Shown: positions 1 through 11,068, counted from the first letter of the stretch. The stretch: 64,000 nucleotides of DNA from Tubulanus polymorphus (GCF_964204645.1 NC_134026.1:5022001-5086000), one strand, 5' to 3'. Notes: generated from the sequence alone by a model not told the origin. A program made the numbers and translations.

Positions 1-189
1 ATAAACAGTTGATGATCGAATTGATATTGCATAAGCAAAAATATCAAATCTCCGAGTATTTTGGCAAAAATAGCGTACATCTTATATGACACGAAATGAA
101 TTCAATTTAAGATTAAAAATTATCTTTTAGCGATAATTCTCAGATGGGTTTCCCTGAATGATTTTTGAAAACAGAATCAAATCACTCAC

Positions 190-303
190 CATTGCAAATC
201 CAGCGAGTAATCCCGACGTTGAGCTCGTCGCTTTTAGTTTCCCCCTGGTCACTAATTCATGATGACGATTCCCTAATTGTTCATCGGTAAGATGTTCAGA
301 CAT
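190..303 (-). CDS. Orai: Orai calcium release-activated channel, first coding exon (partial gene)
   Basis: Orai proteins form the store-operated calcium channel of the plasma membrane, opened by STIM. Only the N-terminal 38 codons are in the window; the rest lies beyond base 1. From the second Met (MSEHLTDEQL), the exon reads into GKLKATSSTSGLLAGFAM. This corresponds to the conserved cytosolic stretch and start of TM1 in Orai (KLKASSRTSALLSGFAMV). The exon stops after FAM at a consensus donor (reverse strand ATG|GTGAGT) in phase 0, and the next family residue would be Val. An in-frame Met eight codons further upstream is possible. The identification rests on this short conserved block; the four TM helices and the selectivity-filter Glu are not visible. 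Confidence 0.72.
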
Positions 304-2410
304 GTTGCATGTAGTGAGCACTATCACAGACGATAATGATTACACTATTTCACAGTAACCTCCGAATCACGCCCATGTATCTCTCTTTTAGACATTGGCG
401 TCCATATTCGGAATCAAAAAGCCTATTGCGATCTATGTATGTTTAATACGTATACATAAATGTTCATATATTTTATGACAACTGATAAAGACACTTAAAC
501 AGCCTACATCAAATTCATTTACATGAGCAGTGGGTCAGATATTTTATCAGTATCGAGCTATCTTTCAGTTATCTTTTTCGAAAAAGCGTCAAATACGGCG
601 CCAACTTCAAACATTGAAAGAAATCTATTCAGAAAATAAACGTTTTTCATTAATTCGGGAACAACGTTCTAAAGTCTATAGGATAAAGGTGCAATTTCCT
701 GTTCGTTTTATCGTCATAATTTTTAGTTATTCTGTGCGATATCAATTTACTTGATAAATACCTTCATTTTCATCCCATCTAATTTATTGGCTTCGTTTGT
801 GTAGTAACGAACCTTGATAAATACTGTATTTTTCAGGAATATCTAATCGAAACGTTTAAGGAATTATAGTTATTGCTAATATTATTTGTTCAAAAGTAAT
901 AAAAAGCATAGTTATTAGTATCATCTATATCGATGAAGGAATATTAGAATCGTTACCTTTTTTTCACGCCGAAGCCAATCGGTTCGTGTGAACAAACATG
1001 CTATCCTATTATAACACAACACATTAAGCAGGGTTTCTATGCGTTTTTACGAACGAATTAACACGTAGAAACAGTTGAATTCTGGCAATCAATTTTATAA
1101 GTTTATTAATACCAGATGTCCAGTAGTTTTTTTTAATCAGATTCTGGCGCATTTATATCGGCTCGAATCAGCGCATATCATTTTATTGCTCCACTACCAG
1201 CACGGCAGATGGGAAAATGAGCACGCTGTCGCCAATTCTGGTTTTGCTAGGTATGCTTAAGGCATAACGGGACAATTCTTTTGATTTAGGTCTAAGTATA
1301 ATCTTCCTACTTGGGTTTTAACCAAAATTATTATCGGTATTTTTAGGTTCACTGGCTGGATATTCATATTGCGCTGTGGTACGTTGAAAACGTGAAAATA
1401 TCTTTTGGAATATCCAGGGCAGATCCAGGAAAATCGATAGGCCGTGGTCAAAAAGAATAGAAAAGCAGGATGAAGCAGCCACGTGAAAGGCCACTAGCGG
1501 GCTTTAACCCTCAGTATTAACATATCTTTGGAGAAATACATCCAGAAATATGCAAATTCCGAGAGGATGGGTGTCAAATTAGCAGCTTTTAACTATCAAG
1601 CTTTAACTGTCTTGACAAAAAGAGCAACCTCAGTGGGAAGGCGGGGACAGGACCCCGAGACCACCCCCCTAAATCCGCTCCTGATTTCTTGTATCTACTT
1701 AAATGATTTACATCTAGAATATTTGACACTGCATGGAATATAAAACACCTAACTACTACGAATGATTCGTCATGGTGTTTGTTAACGGTAAGTCGAATTC
1801 ATTATCATCAGTATTCAACTATTATTTCTTTAGGACTGTCCGCAGACGCTGATAGATATTTCAAAGAAAACGACGCATAGTATGTGCCTACGTCCAGAAA
1901 ACGCAAAAAGTACGTAGGACAAAAGCGAAACGTTACTTCTAAAAACAATGAAAATGAATAATAAGATAAAAACCCACTATCTACAGATTAAAAGAATTTA
2001 AAAACAAGAATTTATTTATTCGAACAATCTAAAAAATATATAGAATACACGACGTTTCGATCGCACTCTAGAGATCGTCGTCAGGTGTCAGGTCACACCT
2101 GACGATGATATCTAGGGTGAGATCGAAACGTCGTGTATTTTATATTTTCGATTGTTCGAATAAGTAAATTCTTGTTTTTAAATTGTTTTAATCTGTAGAT
2201 AGTGGGTTTTTATCTTATTATCCGTTCACCACGTTTGAGTGTGGTTATCGTTCTCTAATGCAAATGAAAATTGAAATATGATCTGTTAAGCGCGTTGATA
2301 TGGGCTACGTACGTCTATTTCTAACGCACTTTTTCGAATAATTTCGCAAAAGATACACGTTTGATCGACGAAGAATCCTTACTGTGCCGTCTGTTGTTAC
2401 CGTTTTCTAG
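304..2410. other. Region upstream of Orai and of the CAP gene
   Basis: I recognise no gene here. The region separates the Orai 5' end (-) from the CAP gene (+) and holds a large foldback repeat at 1958-2221. The signal-peptide exon of the CAP gene should lie here but I could not place it. A short ATG followed by GTAAGT near 1772 has the right phase but codes for only five residues that do not look like a signal peptide. Confidence 0.5.
1958..2221. mobile_element. Foldback / MITE-like inverted repeat
   Basis: The two halves are imperfect reverse complements of about 110 bp or more. The left end ATAATAAGATAAAAACCC is mirrored at the right end by GGGTTTTTATCTTATTAT. Inner blocks also pair: CACGACGTTTCGATC with GATCGAAACGTCGTG, and CTATCTACAGATT with AATCTGTAGATAG. 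There is no coding capacity. The form is that of a non-autonomous DNA transposon or foldback element. I could not confirm a target-site duplication. Confidence 0.75.
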
Positions 2411-5400
2411 CTCCATCGGATGCCGATAAACGGATCATATTACACGAACACAATAAATACCGCGGGGAGGCTGATCCACCACCGAAATACATGTTCAAAA
2501 TGGTATTTTCTGACTTTCTCTTATTTTTCCTAGCTTCGTTTCATGATATATTCCACCGTGAACACTAACATCATCTACGCGGTCTTTCATTTTCATGATT
2601 TTAGTTTGATTTTTAATTCAGTATTGGGATGAAGAAGCAGCTAAGACAGCGCTCGGTTGGGCGAACTCGATGTGCCATGCACGGGGTGGTGGACCAGATC
2701 ACGATCCTATTACCGCTCGATTTATTCCTGGTAATCTGGTTATTTACAGATATTGCCTCGGTATTTTTACTCCACGCCGTAGCGTGGTGGAACGAATGTA
2801 TCGCAGAGTTGCAAAAATTGAAATTTCATCTTAAGAGTCTCAATATGAGCCATGCGTAACGTTTTTTTAGACGCCTTCTTACTATTCATTCAGATCAGTT
2901 CACAATTTTTTGCAGGAAGAGACGCGTACGGACAGAATTGGTTTTGCGCTAGTGGCAAGGGCAGTACATGGCAACAAGCGATCAAGAGTTGGTACGATGA
3001 AAAGGAGGAGGAGAACTTTAATTTTGAAGACGGCGGAAACGAGGGAACTGGACATTATACGCAGGTTATATCAATGGCCTTCTTTGATTAATCAAAATCA
3101 AACGAAATTGTTTTGGCAAATAGATTTATAAAATCTATCTACAATCTGTCACGCATAACGTAACCTTTTTAATATACATTATGTCATTGATCTTCTAGAT
3201 TATGTGGGCTGATAGCATGCTGGTTGGATGTGGCATGATTTATTGCGAAATCGGAAAAAATCCGGGTGAATATTTCGTGTGTAATTACGCTCGAAGGTGA
3301 GTCTAGTCATGGATTCTTTGAACGTTGTTCTAGTGGCGGCAACTCGCCTTCTGGGCCTTCTTAGTAATCTATCTATCTAAACCCTCCCCTACGTCCTCAA
3401 AACAATATTTTCAAGATGAGCTGAAACACTTTCGTATTTGCGCCCGCGCAAAAACAAATATTCGTTTTTGCGCCCGTGCAAAAACGGATTATTTCGTTTT
3501 TGCGCGTTAAAAGTTTGTTTTTGCGCGGTAATATTTGTTTTTGCGCGGTCAGATTTGTTTTTGTGCGTTTTCGTGAAGGACGAAAAAACAATTTTACATA
3601 TCCCGAATCAGCCACCATAGAAACACAATATAAGGCATGAGATCAACGAAAGTATTATGAATAAAACGGTTTGAGGGGGACCTTTTTCGTAATTTTGACT
3701 CGCTGTGTTTATTTACAGTGGGAATGAACCGGATTATTACGGTAAAAATGATCGACCGTACAATAAGTCTGAAACTATAAGAGGCTCTAGCTGTAAGGAA
3801 AACTTTAATAATGAGACTGGCTTGTGCGGTAAGCGAAATGGCAATGATATTTATATCGACGAAAATAAGAATCTGTCCTCGAAAGAAAAATAAGTTAGTC
3901 TAGTGACGCCAATTGGTTAATGTGTCTATAATGAATTATTGAAATGAAAACTTGTAAATACATGTATGTACTTAAGTTCAATTACAATTACATCATTATA
4001 TAGATATCTATATATTTTCAAATCTTGTACATATATTGAAAAATAAATACATATTATTATTATTAAACATATAAGTATGATATCTATTCGCGTGCTTTTT
4101 GCAGAATGTAAAGATGTGATGTTCTGTTTGAATGGTGGTAGGATGAATTCTGAAAACTGTACTTGTATCTGTCCTAATGTGCCGTGGATCGTTGGACCTA
4201 ATTGCGAGCGTAAGTGTGGAGAGCGGACGTTGAGATATCTTGACGTTGTTCTGTCGATGACGGGTCTTTTTAGAAATACGACAATACTGTAGTACCATCA
4301 CATGCATTTACAAAATACTGAATATCATTGTATGCACATTCTGGAGACGTTTGCAAGAAAGTCATTTTATTTCAACTTCAGTTGATTGTACGAAAGGTGT
4401 CACCGATGATTCTGGACACTCGTGTAGTCGTGCGGATTGCGATACGGATAACATATTCGACAAGTGTCCGGTAATGTGTGGTTTATGTTCAAAGTGTAAG
4501 TATACATTCGCGCTATCTAAAGAAAAGAAAAATTTACAGTTCACATTATCATAATTCATCCATATTTGTTTTTCAAGCTGGTAATATGAATTATGCGGGG
4601 GAAGCAGCGAAGTTGAAAGGTGAATGATATATCAAAATGCATTGATATTTTTCTTCTATTCTGTTCACAAATGATGTCGTGTAACTCAGTTCAATGCTAT
4701 TATTGAGTAAACTTTGTATCATCCATCAAGAAAACAATCTGATCTGATATTTTCTGCATAGCCGAACAGCCAACAGAGCTCGTCGGTGTTGGCGGTGGAC
4801 CTAAAGGAAGTGCGTCATCTACGTTGCAAAGCAATAGCGTTGACAATTCCCAAGCAGCGCACGATGCCAATAATGCCAAACAAGCAGCCAATGAAAATGC
4901 CGAATCTAACGGCGAATCTGACGGTGGTATTAAATTTTTTCGATAACATTTTGGTCGTTTAGATAATCAAATAAAATGACAGAAACCCATATAGATGTGT
5001 CAGAATGGAAAAAATATTTTTTTGGTTGTTTTACCAAAAGAAAACTATTCACTTCTTTAGATTTTAGTGATGATTCCTTTGTCTGATTGTGATTTTTTAT
5101 TTCAAGATGACAGCGATGAAGATTATACTAGTGAAAGTGAGACAGTCCACAACGGAGAAGATTATTCGGGTACATATCACACTAAATCGGCTTTGGGACT
5201 GTTAACGAAATTATTCAATTATAGTGACGTTGCCTTCGTCTAAATATGATTTTCTATCTAAAGATGAAGATTATCCTGATGGAAACGAGCCAGTCGTCAA
5301 TGGAGACGATGAATCGGGCTCATATCACGGAGGTAAAGCACTTATAATCGACTTTGACGAAATTATTCACTACATTAGAATTGTAGCGATGTTGCCTTCG

Positions 5401-5454
5401 TCTGTATTTCTAGATGACAGCTATGAAGATGATACTGATGAGCCAGACTACTAG
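2411..5454 (+). CDS. Secreted CAP-EGF-ShK protein with acidic repeat tail
   Basis: Exons by eye: 2411-2502, 2622-2730, 2916-3064, 3199-3296, 3719-3828, 4105-4209, 4382-4495, 4578-4619, 4762-4923, 5107-5169, 5264-5332, 5414-5454. All phases join. The first four exons form a CAP/SCP domain: HEHNKYRGEADPPP, WANSMCHARGGG, YGQNW, GTGHYTQIMWADS and VCNYARR. The exon at 4105 is EGF-like (CLNGG, CTCICP, GPNC). The exon at 4382 is a six-Cys ShK-type module (DCTKG, CSRADC, CPVMCGLC). After it come a Gln/Asn/Ala-rich linker and three short Asp/Glu-rich exons ending in TAG. Every intron after the CAP domain is phase 1. CAP proteins are secreted and disulphide-rich, and some occur in venoms, but nothing here shows a toxin role. 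The signal-peptide exon was not found, so the 5' end is incomplete. AATAAA lies at 5613. Confidence 0.82.
3425..3580. repeat. Short tandem repeat in the CAP gene intron
   Basis: About seven imperfect copies of a GTTTTTGCGC-containing unit of roughly 16-30 bp, two of them in inverted orientation (GCGCAAAAAC). It lies between the CAP exons ending at 3296 and starting at 3719. The G+C-rich core contrasts with the AT-rich surroundings. Confidence 0.7.
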
Positions 5455-6440
5455 CACAGTTATTTACGATGATCCAGGTTCATATTACTGAGATAGACAT
5501 TTGGCTTTAGTGGCAAAACAAATCCTCGAACCGACGCGTTCCTATTATTAGTCGACGATAGATTCTGTTTAAATAATCACAGTTTCTTCCAATTTCAGAT
5601 CAGATCGGGTAAAATAAACAAATCAGTCATGGCAATATGGATGTCTCGGATTGACAAATTGCATTTGATTCAAAAAATGTTGTAGTGGTTTATCTATTTC
5701 ATTACTTGAATCCAGTACAGTCGCCATGTGTCCACGTGCATATAGAATATGTTAATGAAAATGAAATGATTTGATCTAATTAAAATCGCAGGGAAATCTA
5801 AACAAAACAATGGTTCCATATGGATACGGATTCTCTGAATAGATCGTTATCTAGAATTTGGTGATAAAATCAATTTCATGTATTCGTTTTGAATAGGCAA
5901 AAATCATTTCATGTTTAAACACGTCCTGTTTTGCGCGCATCGAAATTATTTTATTAACAAATACATTTATATAAAAGTATAGAACACAATAAATGTGTTT
6001 TGTGAGCTGATAAAACAGCATTTTCGTCTATTCTTTCTCAAACAAAACATTTGCCGCAATTCAACATGTCAAATTTGTATAGTCATTGCGATATTCATAA
6101 TGATTAGCTTCCAATACAGTTTAGGGGTTCGACGAGATTAGACAAGATGATTTAAAACAACTATTGAGATGATTTTATTTTCCAGCTAGGATTAGATATT
6201 TCATTACATATATATATAATGAGTATATACGTTTTGAGAGCGTACAATATAGTAGTTAGATATTAAGAGGTTTGATTATACTGATCTAACGCTTTTCGAT
6301 TAAGTTCTTTCGCTGTCCAGACACTGAGAAAGTGAGAAATATTGAACAGCCGGTCGAAAGACGAGTCAAGTGGAATTCTACTGAAAGATAATTACTGCTC
6401 AAATATTATTGTTCCACGTGTATTCCCACCTCGAATATAG
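5455..6440. other. Intergenic spacer between converging genes
   Basis: This spacer separates the 3' ends of the CAP gene (+) and the GPCR (-). It holds the probable 3' UTR and poly(A) signal of the CAP gene at its left end. I see nothing else. Confidence 0.5.
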
Positions 6441-7481
6441 TTATGTAGCAGTATTAGAGCTTCTCGGGACATAGAATTTCGATCCCCGCCGTAGAGTATG
6501 TTTGCCGTCACTCGATTCGCGTTTGCAATGGCGTAAACTCCAGAAGATATCGCTGTAAGCGATTTTGAACTTGCTGTTCATCAAACCGTATACGATCGGA
6601 TTTGTGCACGTGCTGATCGACGCAAACCAGGCCAGGTACCGTATCGTTCGGTCCAAAGTGCCACTGCTTGCGTTACTGTCAACTATGATGACAATAGCGT
6701 ACGGGTAGAAGAGCAAAACTAACATTAGAAACGCTGTGAACAATGTCATCACAGCTCGCCGGTCACGAGATTCACGTTTTTTAGCGTGTTTATTGCTATT
6801 ACCGCTAGTAGTGCTTTCCCTGGGGCGAGCTTCGGCGTGACTCGACAGACGAGAGGTAGATCTTCTGATGACGCAAAAAATGCGCGAATATAGCAAAAAC
6901 GTGATAACCGATGGCAGAAGAATGCCGGTGATCAGCATCCCGGCGCATTTCGTATCACCGCGCGACGCGTAGGTACATTCAAATTGTCTTGGGTCGTAGT
7001 GATACGTACACGTGTTCATCGCAGCGCCCCCATACGTAATCGTTATACAACACAGCCACAACACGATTATGCTAATAGTGTTGTTTCGAAACGTGTAAAT
7101 TTTATCGTATTTCGTGTGAAAGCAGACGCGAATGAACCGATTGATGGCGATTGTCACTTGGCCCCATAATGATACACCATACGTGATGACCATGATCGTT
7201 CCGATGGCGAAGCAAGTCGTATCGGAGAGAGTCACGCTGCCTCGACCTATGATCGACATAAGAATGAACGGGTGCACAACACAACACATGATCAAGTCAG
7301 AAATAGCAATGTTGACGACCAACGCATTCGAAGGCGTTTGCAAATCCTTGTGGAGGTAGTAGGCTGCAAGGAGTACGCTGTTGCCAATCATTCCAGTAAG
7401 AGTAATCAATGCTACTAGGATAGTGTCGACAACTGTCACACCGGGTGACACTGAAACATAACTAGATTCATTAGCACTCAT
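6441..7481 (-). CDS. Rhodopsin-family GPCR, single exon, orphan (melatonin/GPR84-like pattern)
   Basis: The protein has 346 residues, is intronless, and has seven hydrophobic segments. Landmarks: an N-glycosylation site NES at 4-6, GN at 33-34 in TM1, SD at 61-62 in TM2, Cys90 at the top of TM3, NRF at 114-116 in place of the DRY motif, FYP at 258-260 in place of CWxP in TM6, and NPIVY at 294-298. The third loop is basic and Ser-rich (about 205-243). The NRF motif and the following CFHTKYDKIY resemble receptors around the melatonin and GPR84 groups, but I cannot assign a ligand. Length and topology are complete, and the start Met directly precedes the extracellular tail. It is divergent to the GPCR at 8267. 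Confidence 0.85.
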   Translation of the reverse strand: MSANESSYVSVSPGVTVVDTILVALITLTGMIGNSVLLAAYYLHKDLQTPSNALVVNIAISDLIMCCVVHPFILMSIIGRGSVTLSDTTCFAIGTIMVITYGVSLWGQVTIAINRFIRVCFHTKYDKIYTFRNNTISIIVLWLCCITITYGGAAMNTCTYHYDPRQFECTYASRGDTKCAGMLITGILLPSVITFLLYSRIFCVIRRSTSRLSSHAEARPRESTTSGNSNKHAKKRESRDRRAVMTLFTAFLMLVLLFYPYAIVIIVDSNASSGTLDRTIRYLAWFASISTCTNPIVYGLMNSKFKIAYSDIFWSLRHCKRESSDGKHTLRRGSKFYVPRSSNTAT

Positions 7482-8266
7482 CGTGTTGCAGTTTCATCTG
7501 ATTCCGATTCTACCTGTGATATGATCGGCACCGAATTAATTAAACTTCTACTCCAGTGGTTATCGTCAGCTAAAATGATTGAACCCGGAAAGATCAAGCT
7601 TTAATTTAGATTCTGCATTAGACGATATCGATAATCGAAGCGCATATTTCCTGGTGTTGAAAATGCACCCGTATCATTATTTCACAATAACCAGCTATCA
7701 AACGGAATTCAGTTCGTTTTGTGAATTTTGATATCAATGATATTGTTATCGTCCATTATCCGATCATGCGCTATTTTCATGCACCATTGTGTCATTATAA
7801 TTAATGATAGCTCGGCTTCCAGAAGGGACAATTCTTTTTTTATTATGAGGAATGTTTTGTTTGCACAACGGTGATCGCAAACCTTTACGATATACTGAAA
7901 CTTCCGAAAGCTTCTCTCGAAAAACGAACCGTGGCATCCATGATTTTTTTAGTTGGGTATTATGTACGAAGGTCTTTTCGCCAAGATACGTCGTATCCCC
8001 GAATGGCCAACCTGTAAGCAATGGAGTAAATGTGTTATGAAAACAAAGTATAAACTTTGAAACAAATTCTATTTACTCAGACATGGACGCAACGATTTCC
8101 AATATTTAAGATTTAAAGAGGTATAATTTTCGTATTTTCTGACCTAAAATCGATGAAATTGGCTGACGACTTGTGACGTTATGAGATAATCATCTATTTT
8201 TTTAATTGTATAATGGTGTTTATTGACCAGGCGTCAGAACGCATAACGTGAAATGATTGATTCATC
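7482..8266. other. Intergenic region between divergent GPCR genes
   Basis: This holds the presumed promoters of the two flanking receptors. The right part, from about 8088 to the start codon, is duplicated at about 10005-10165 in front of the GPCR pseudogene. No gene is seen. Confidence 0.5.
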
Positions 8267-9202
8267 ATGAACGATACCTCAACGCCACACACTGTGGGTA
8301 GACCATACTTTACAGTCCAAGTGTTGAAAGCTTTACCAAACCTAACCGGTATTTCGCGTACGGTGATGCTGACGTGTACCGTAACAATTCTCACCGCTGG
8401 GATCATCGGAAATGTGGCCAGTTTCCTCGTAATGACTAGTACGAAGTTTAGATGTCTTTCGTACACGAATTATTTGGCAGCGTTAGCGATATCCGATTTG
8501 GGAAATTGTTACGGTCGATTCTTTGCGCCATTGATCGATTTTGTTCTTTGGACTCGAGACGGCAAAGGTATCCAAATAGAAGGTATTTTGGCTTGTATTT
8601 GTAATGAATATCCGTTTGTTCTTGTAACGGCATCAAGCACTTGGTTAGTGGTTGTCGTTACATTAGAACGTCTGATGTTAGTAGTTTTTCCGTTCACGGC
8701 TCGTGTCGTCTGCACGGCCGCATTTGCACGCAGAGTTATTCTGGCGGTATTTATCCTAAGTTCATTAGTTGCTGGTTACTGTTTCATCATGCAGTATTCG
8801 AATAGACTCGGCTGTTACTACGACTTCGCAAAAATTCGACCCGCATTTTCCACTTACGTAACGATCACGTTCACTGTTCCAGTTGTTGTAACGATTTCCT
8901 TCAATGTCGTCATCGTAAGCGTTCTTACACAAAAACGGTCGTTCGGCTCCGGAGATGCGAAAATTCAAAAGGTTAAAAGGACAACTATCATGCTGATAAC
9001 GGTATCCGTTATTTTTGCAATTACCGCCTTGCCGAACACGATAAATTCAATCATGGGTACATTCCCAAACGATCCCAAATTGACGCAAACATTGTTCTTC
9101 GTATTTTCCACCATTCTCGGATGCAATTATTCGATAAACTTCTACATTTACCTACAAGGATCAGAAGTGCGTACATTTTTCGTTCAGATGTTGAGTTGCT
9201 GA
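8267..9202 (+). CDS. Rhodopsin-family GPCR, FMRFamide-receptor-like
   Basis: A 311-residue intronless receptor. Landmarks: N-glycosylation sites NDT (2-4) and NLT (25-27), GN at 48-49, SD at 76-77, ERL at 134-136 as the DRY equivalent, Cys183 in loop 2, ALP at 254-256 in TM6, and NFYIY at 291-295 with Phe in place of the usual Pro of NPxxY. The cytoplasmic tail is very short (about 16 residues) with few Ser or Thr. The ERL and NFYIY variants and the TM2-TM3 pattern recall the FMRFamide-type peptide receptors of protostomes; the ligand is an inference. A tandem copy downstream is a pseudogene, so this is the surviving member of a local duplication. Confidence 0.82.
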   Translation: MNDTSTPHTVGRPYFTVQVLKALPNLTGISRTVMLTCTVTILTAGIIGNVASFLVMTSTKFRCLSYTNYLAALAISDLGNCYGRFFAPLIDFVLWTRDGKGIQIEGILACICNEYPFVLVTASSTWLVVVVTLERLMLVVFPFTARVVCTAAFARRVILAVFILSSLVAGYCFIMQYSNRLGCYYDFAKIRPAFSTYVTITFTVPVVVTISFNVVIVSVLTQKRSFGSGDAKIQKVKRTTIMLITVSVIFAITALPNTINSIMGTFPNDPKLTQTLFFVFSTILGCNYSINFYIYLQGSEVRTFFVQMLSC

Positions 9203-9309
9203 CTTTTTCATGAACGAATATTTCATACGTTTCTACATGTATACACTTGCTTCCATTGCACTGTTCAAATAGCGAATAAGGGTCTGCGACATTCTTTTAA
9301 GACTACGCA

Positions 9310-9344
9310 ACCCATGTGGGGCTTGCAACAAGCCCCACATGGGT
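9310..9344. repeat. Perfect hairpin, 16-bp stem
   Basis: The arm ACCCATGTGGGGCTTG, a CAA loop, then the exact reverse complement. It lies in the 3' flank of the GPCR ending at 9202. Confidence 0.85.
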
Positions 9345-9356
9345 ATTATGGTATTG

Positions 9357-9389
9357 ACAACATTTGAGCAACAGCTGCTCATATGTTGT
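9357..9389. repeat. Hairpin, 14-bp stem with one mismatch
   Basis: Arms ACAACATTTGAGCA and TGCTCATATGTTGT around a 5-nt loop, beginning 13 bp after the preceding hairpin. The role is unknown. Confidence 0.7.
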
Positions 9390-10165
9390 TACCCGGTGTT
9401 TAAACATTTTTACATGGTAAGGTACAAAATATGTTCACATGACATTTCACAACATTGTAATATATACGATCAAACTAACTAGTAGATTTAAATATATTGC
9501 CTACTGGAAATTGATATAAAATTGTACTCATGTATGTCCATAATCACAACTTTATGACAGTGGATCCAGAGATTGAATGGCTTCATAATTCGAGTTCCAG
9601 ACTCCAGAAATCATCATTTATTGGAAAAGAAATTATTGGTATTAGTGCGTGTAATTTTCTGCACCACCGACTACATTATTATACCAAATTACCTGGATCG
9701 TTTTAGTACTACAATGCTGGATATGTAACGCTATTTCTCTACTCCGAGATGCGGAAGTGAACGGTAGATTCGAACTGTGAAATATTATGTCATGTTTTAA
9801 GATATTTTTTCGTCATCATACATTCCCAATTCCAAAAGCAACGATGAAAAATGGACTGTGAAAGATATGATATTTTTCTCAAACAGCAGAATTTTTCGTT
9901 TGTTACTTGGCCATCGTGAAAATTAGTTGGAGTAGAATAATGTTGGACGACTAGGCATGCGTTGAGTTGAGAATCTCGTCTACTTCCTAAACGTAATGGG
10001 ACATAACGATTTCCAATATATATTTTTGATTTAATGCGGTATAATTTTTGCAATTGCGGACCTGAAATCGATGTGAGATTGGTGGCCATGCACTCGTTGA
10101 ACTACAAGATAATCATTTTAAGTATTAAACGATGACACTACGCATACTGCGAACACTTTTTCGTC

Positions 10166-11068
10166 ATGAACGATACAAGGTTAGGCCGTATTTCACGGTC
10201 AAGGTATTGAAATTCTTAACACATCTAATCGGTATTTCGCGTACGGTGATGTTGACTTGTACCGTAACAATTCTCACCGCTGGGATATCGGAAATGTGGC
10301 CAGTTTCCTCGTAATGACTAGTACGAAGTTTAGATGTCTTTCGGACGCGAATTATTTGGCAGCGTTAGCGATATCCGATTCGGGAAATTGTTACGGTCGA
10401 TTCTTTGCGCCATTGGTCGATTTTGTTCTTTGGACTCGGTACGGCAAAGGTATCCAAATAGAAGGTATTTTGGTTCGTATTGGTCATGAATATCCGTTTG
10501 TTACTGTAACAGCATCAAGCACTTGGTTAGTGGTTTTGTCGTTACATTAGAACGTCTGATGTTAGTAGTTTTTCCGTTCACGGCTCGTGTCGTCTGCACG
10601 GCCGCATTTGCACGCAGAGTTATTCTGGCGGTATTTATCCTAAGTTCATCAGTTGCTGGTTACTGTTTCATCATGCAGTATTCAAATAGACTCGGATGTT
10701 ACTATGACTTCGAAAAAATACGTTCTGCTTTTACGGCTTATTCACCCATCACTTTTACTGTTCCAGTTTTTCTAACGATTGTCTTCAATGTTGTGATCAT
10801 AGGAATTCTTCGGATCGAAAGACGTGAAAAGTCAAAAGGTTAAACGGACAACTGTCATGCTGGTGACTGTTTCCGTAATCTTTGCATTCACCGCCTTACC
10901 GAATACAGTCAACTCAATCCTTGCTACATTCCCAAACTACAAGAAACTAACGCAGACTTGGTTCTTTGTTTTTTCGATTATATTAGGATGCAATTATTCA
11001 ATAAATTTCTATATTCATCTACAAGGATCAGAAGTACGTCCTTTTTTGTTCAAATGTTGAGTTATTGA
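10166..11068 (+). pseudogene. Decayed tandem copy of the FMRFamide-receptor-like GPCR
   Basis: Nucleotide identity with 8267-9202 is high over the whole length, and also over about 160 bp of 5' flank (from about 10005 against about 8088). The copy is broken by a short deletion just after its ATG (near 10180), a 1-bp loss near 10285 where GGGATCATCGG became GGGATATCGG, a 2-bp gain near 10533, and an altered third loop with another frame change near 10815-10840. Four different reading frames would be needed to cover the receptor. The TM3 ERL motif and the TM7 equivalent (NFYIH) can still be seen. No full-length product is possible. Confidence 0.88.

Larger units (their letters stand above)
9203..10165. 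other. Spacer between the GPCR and its decayed copy
   Basis: It holds two adjacent hairpins (listed separately) about 100-190 bp after the stop codon. From about 10005 it holds the duplicated 5' flank of the pseudogene. No gene is seen. Confidence 0.5.

Noticed and set aside
1772-1787. ATG plus GTAAGT as the first exon of the CAP gene
   Set aside because: The phase fits, but five codons (MVFVN) do not make a signal peptide.
3425-3580. CRISPR-like array
   Set aside because: The units are too short and irregular, partly inverted, and the genome is that of an animal.
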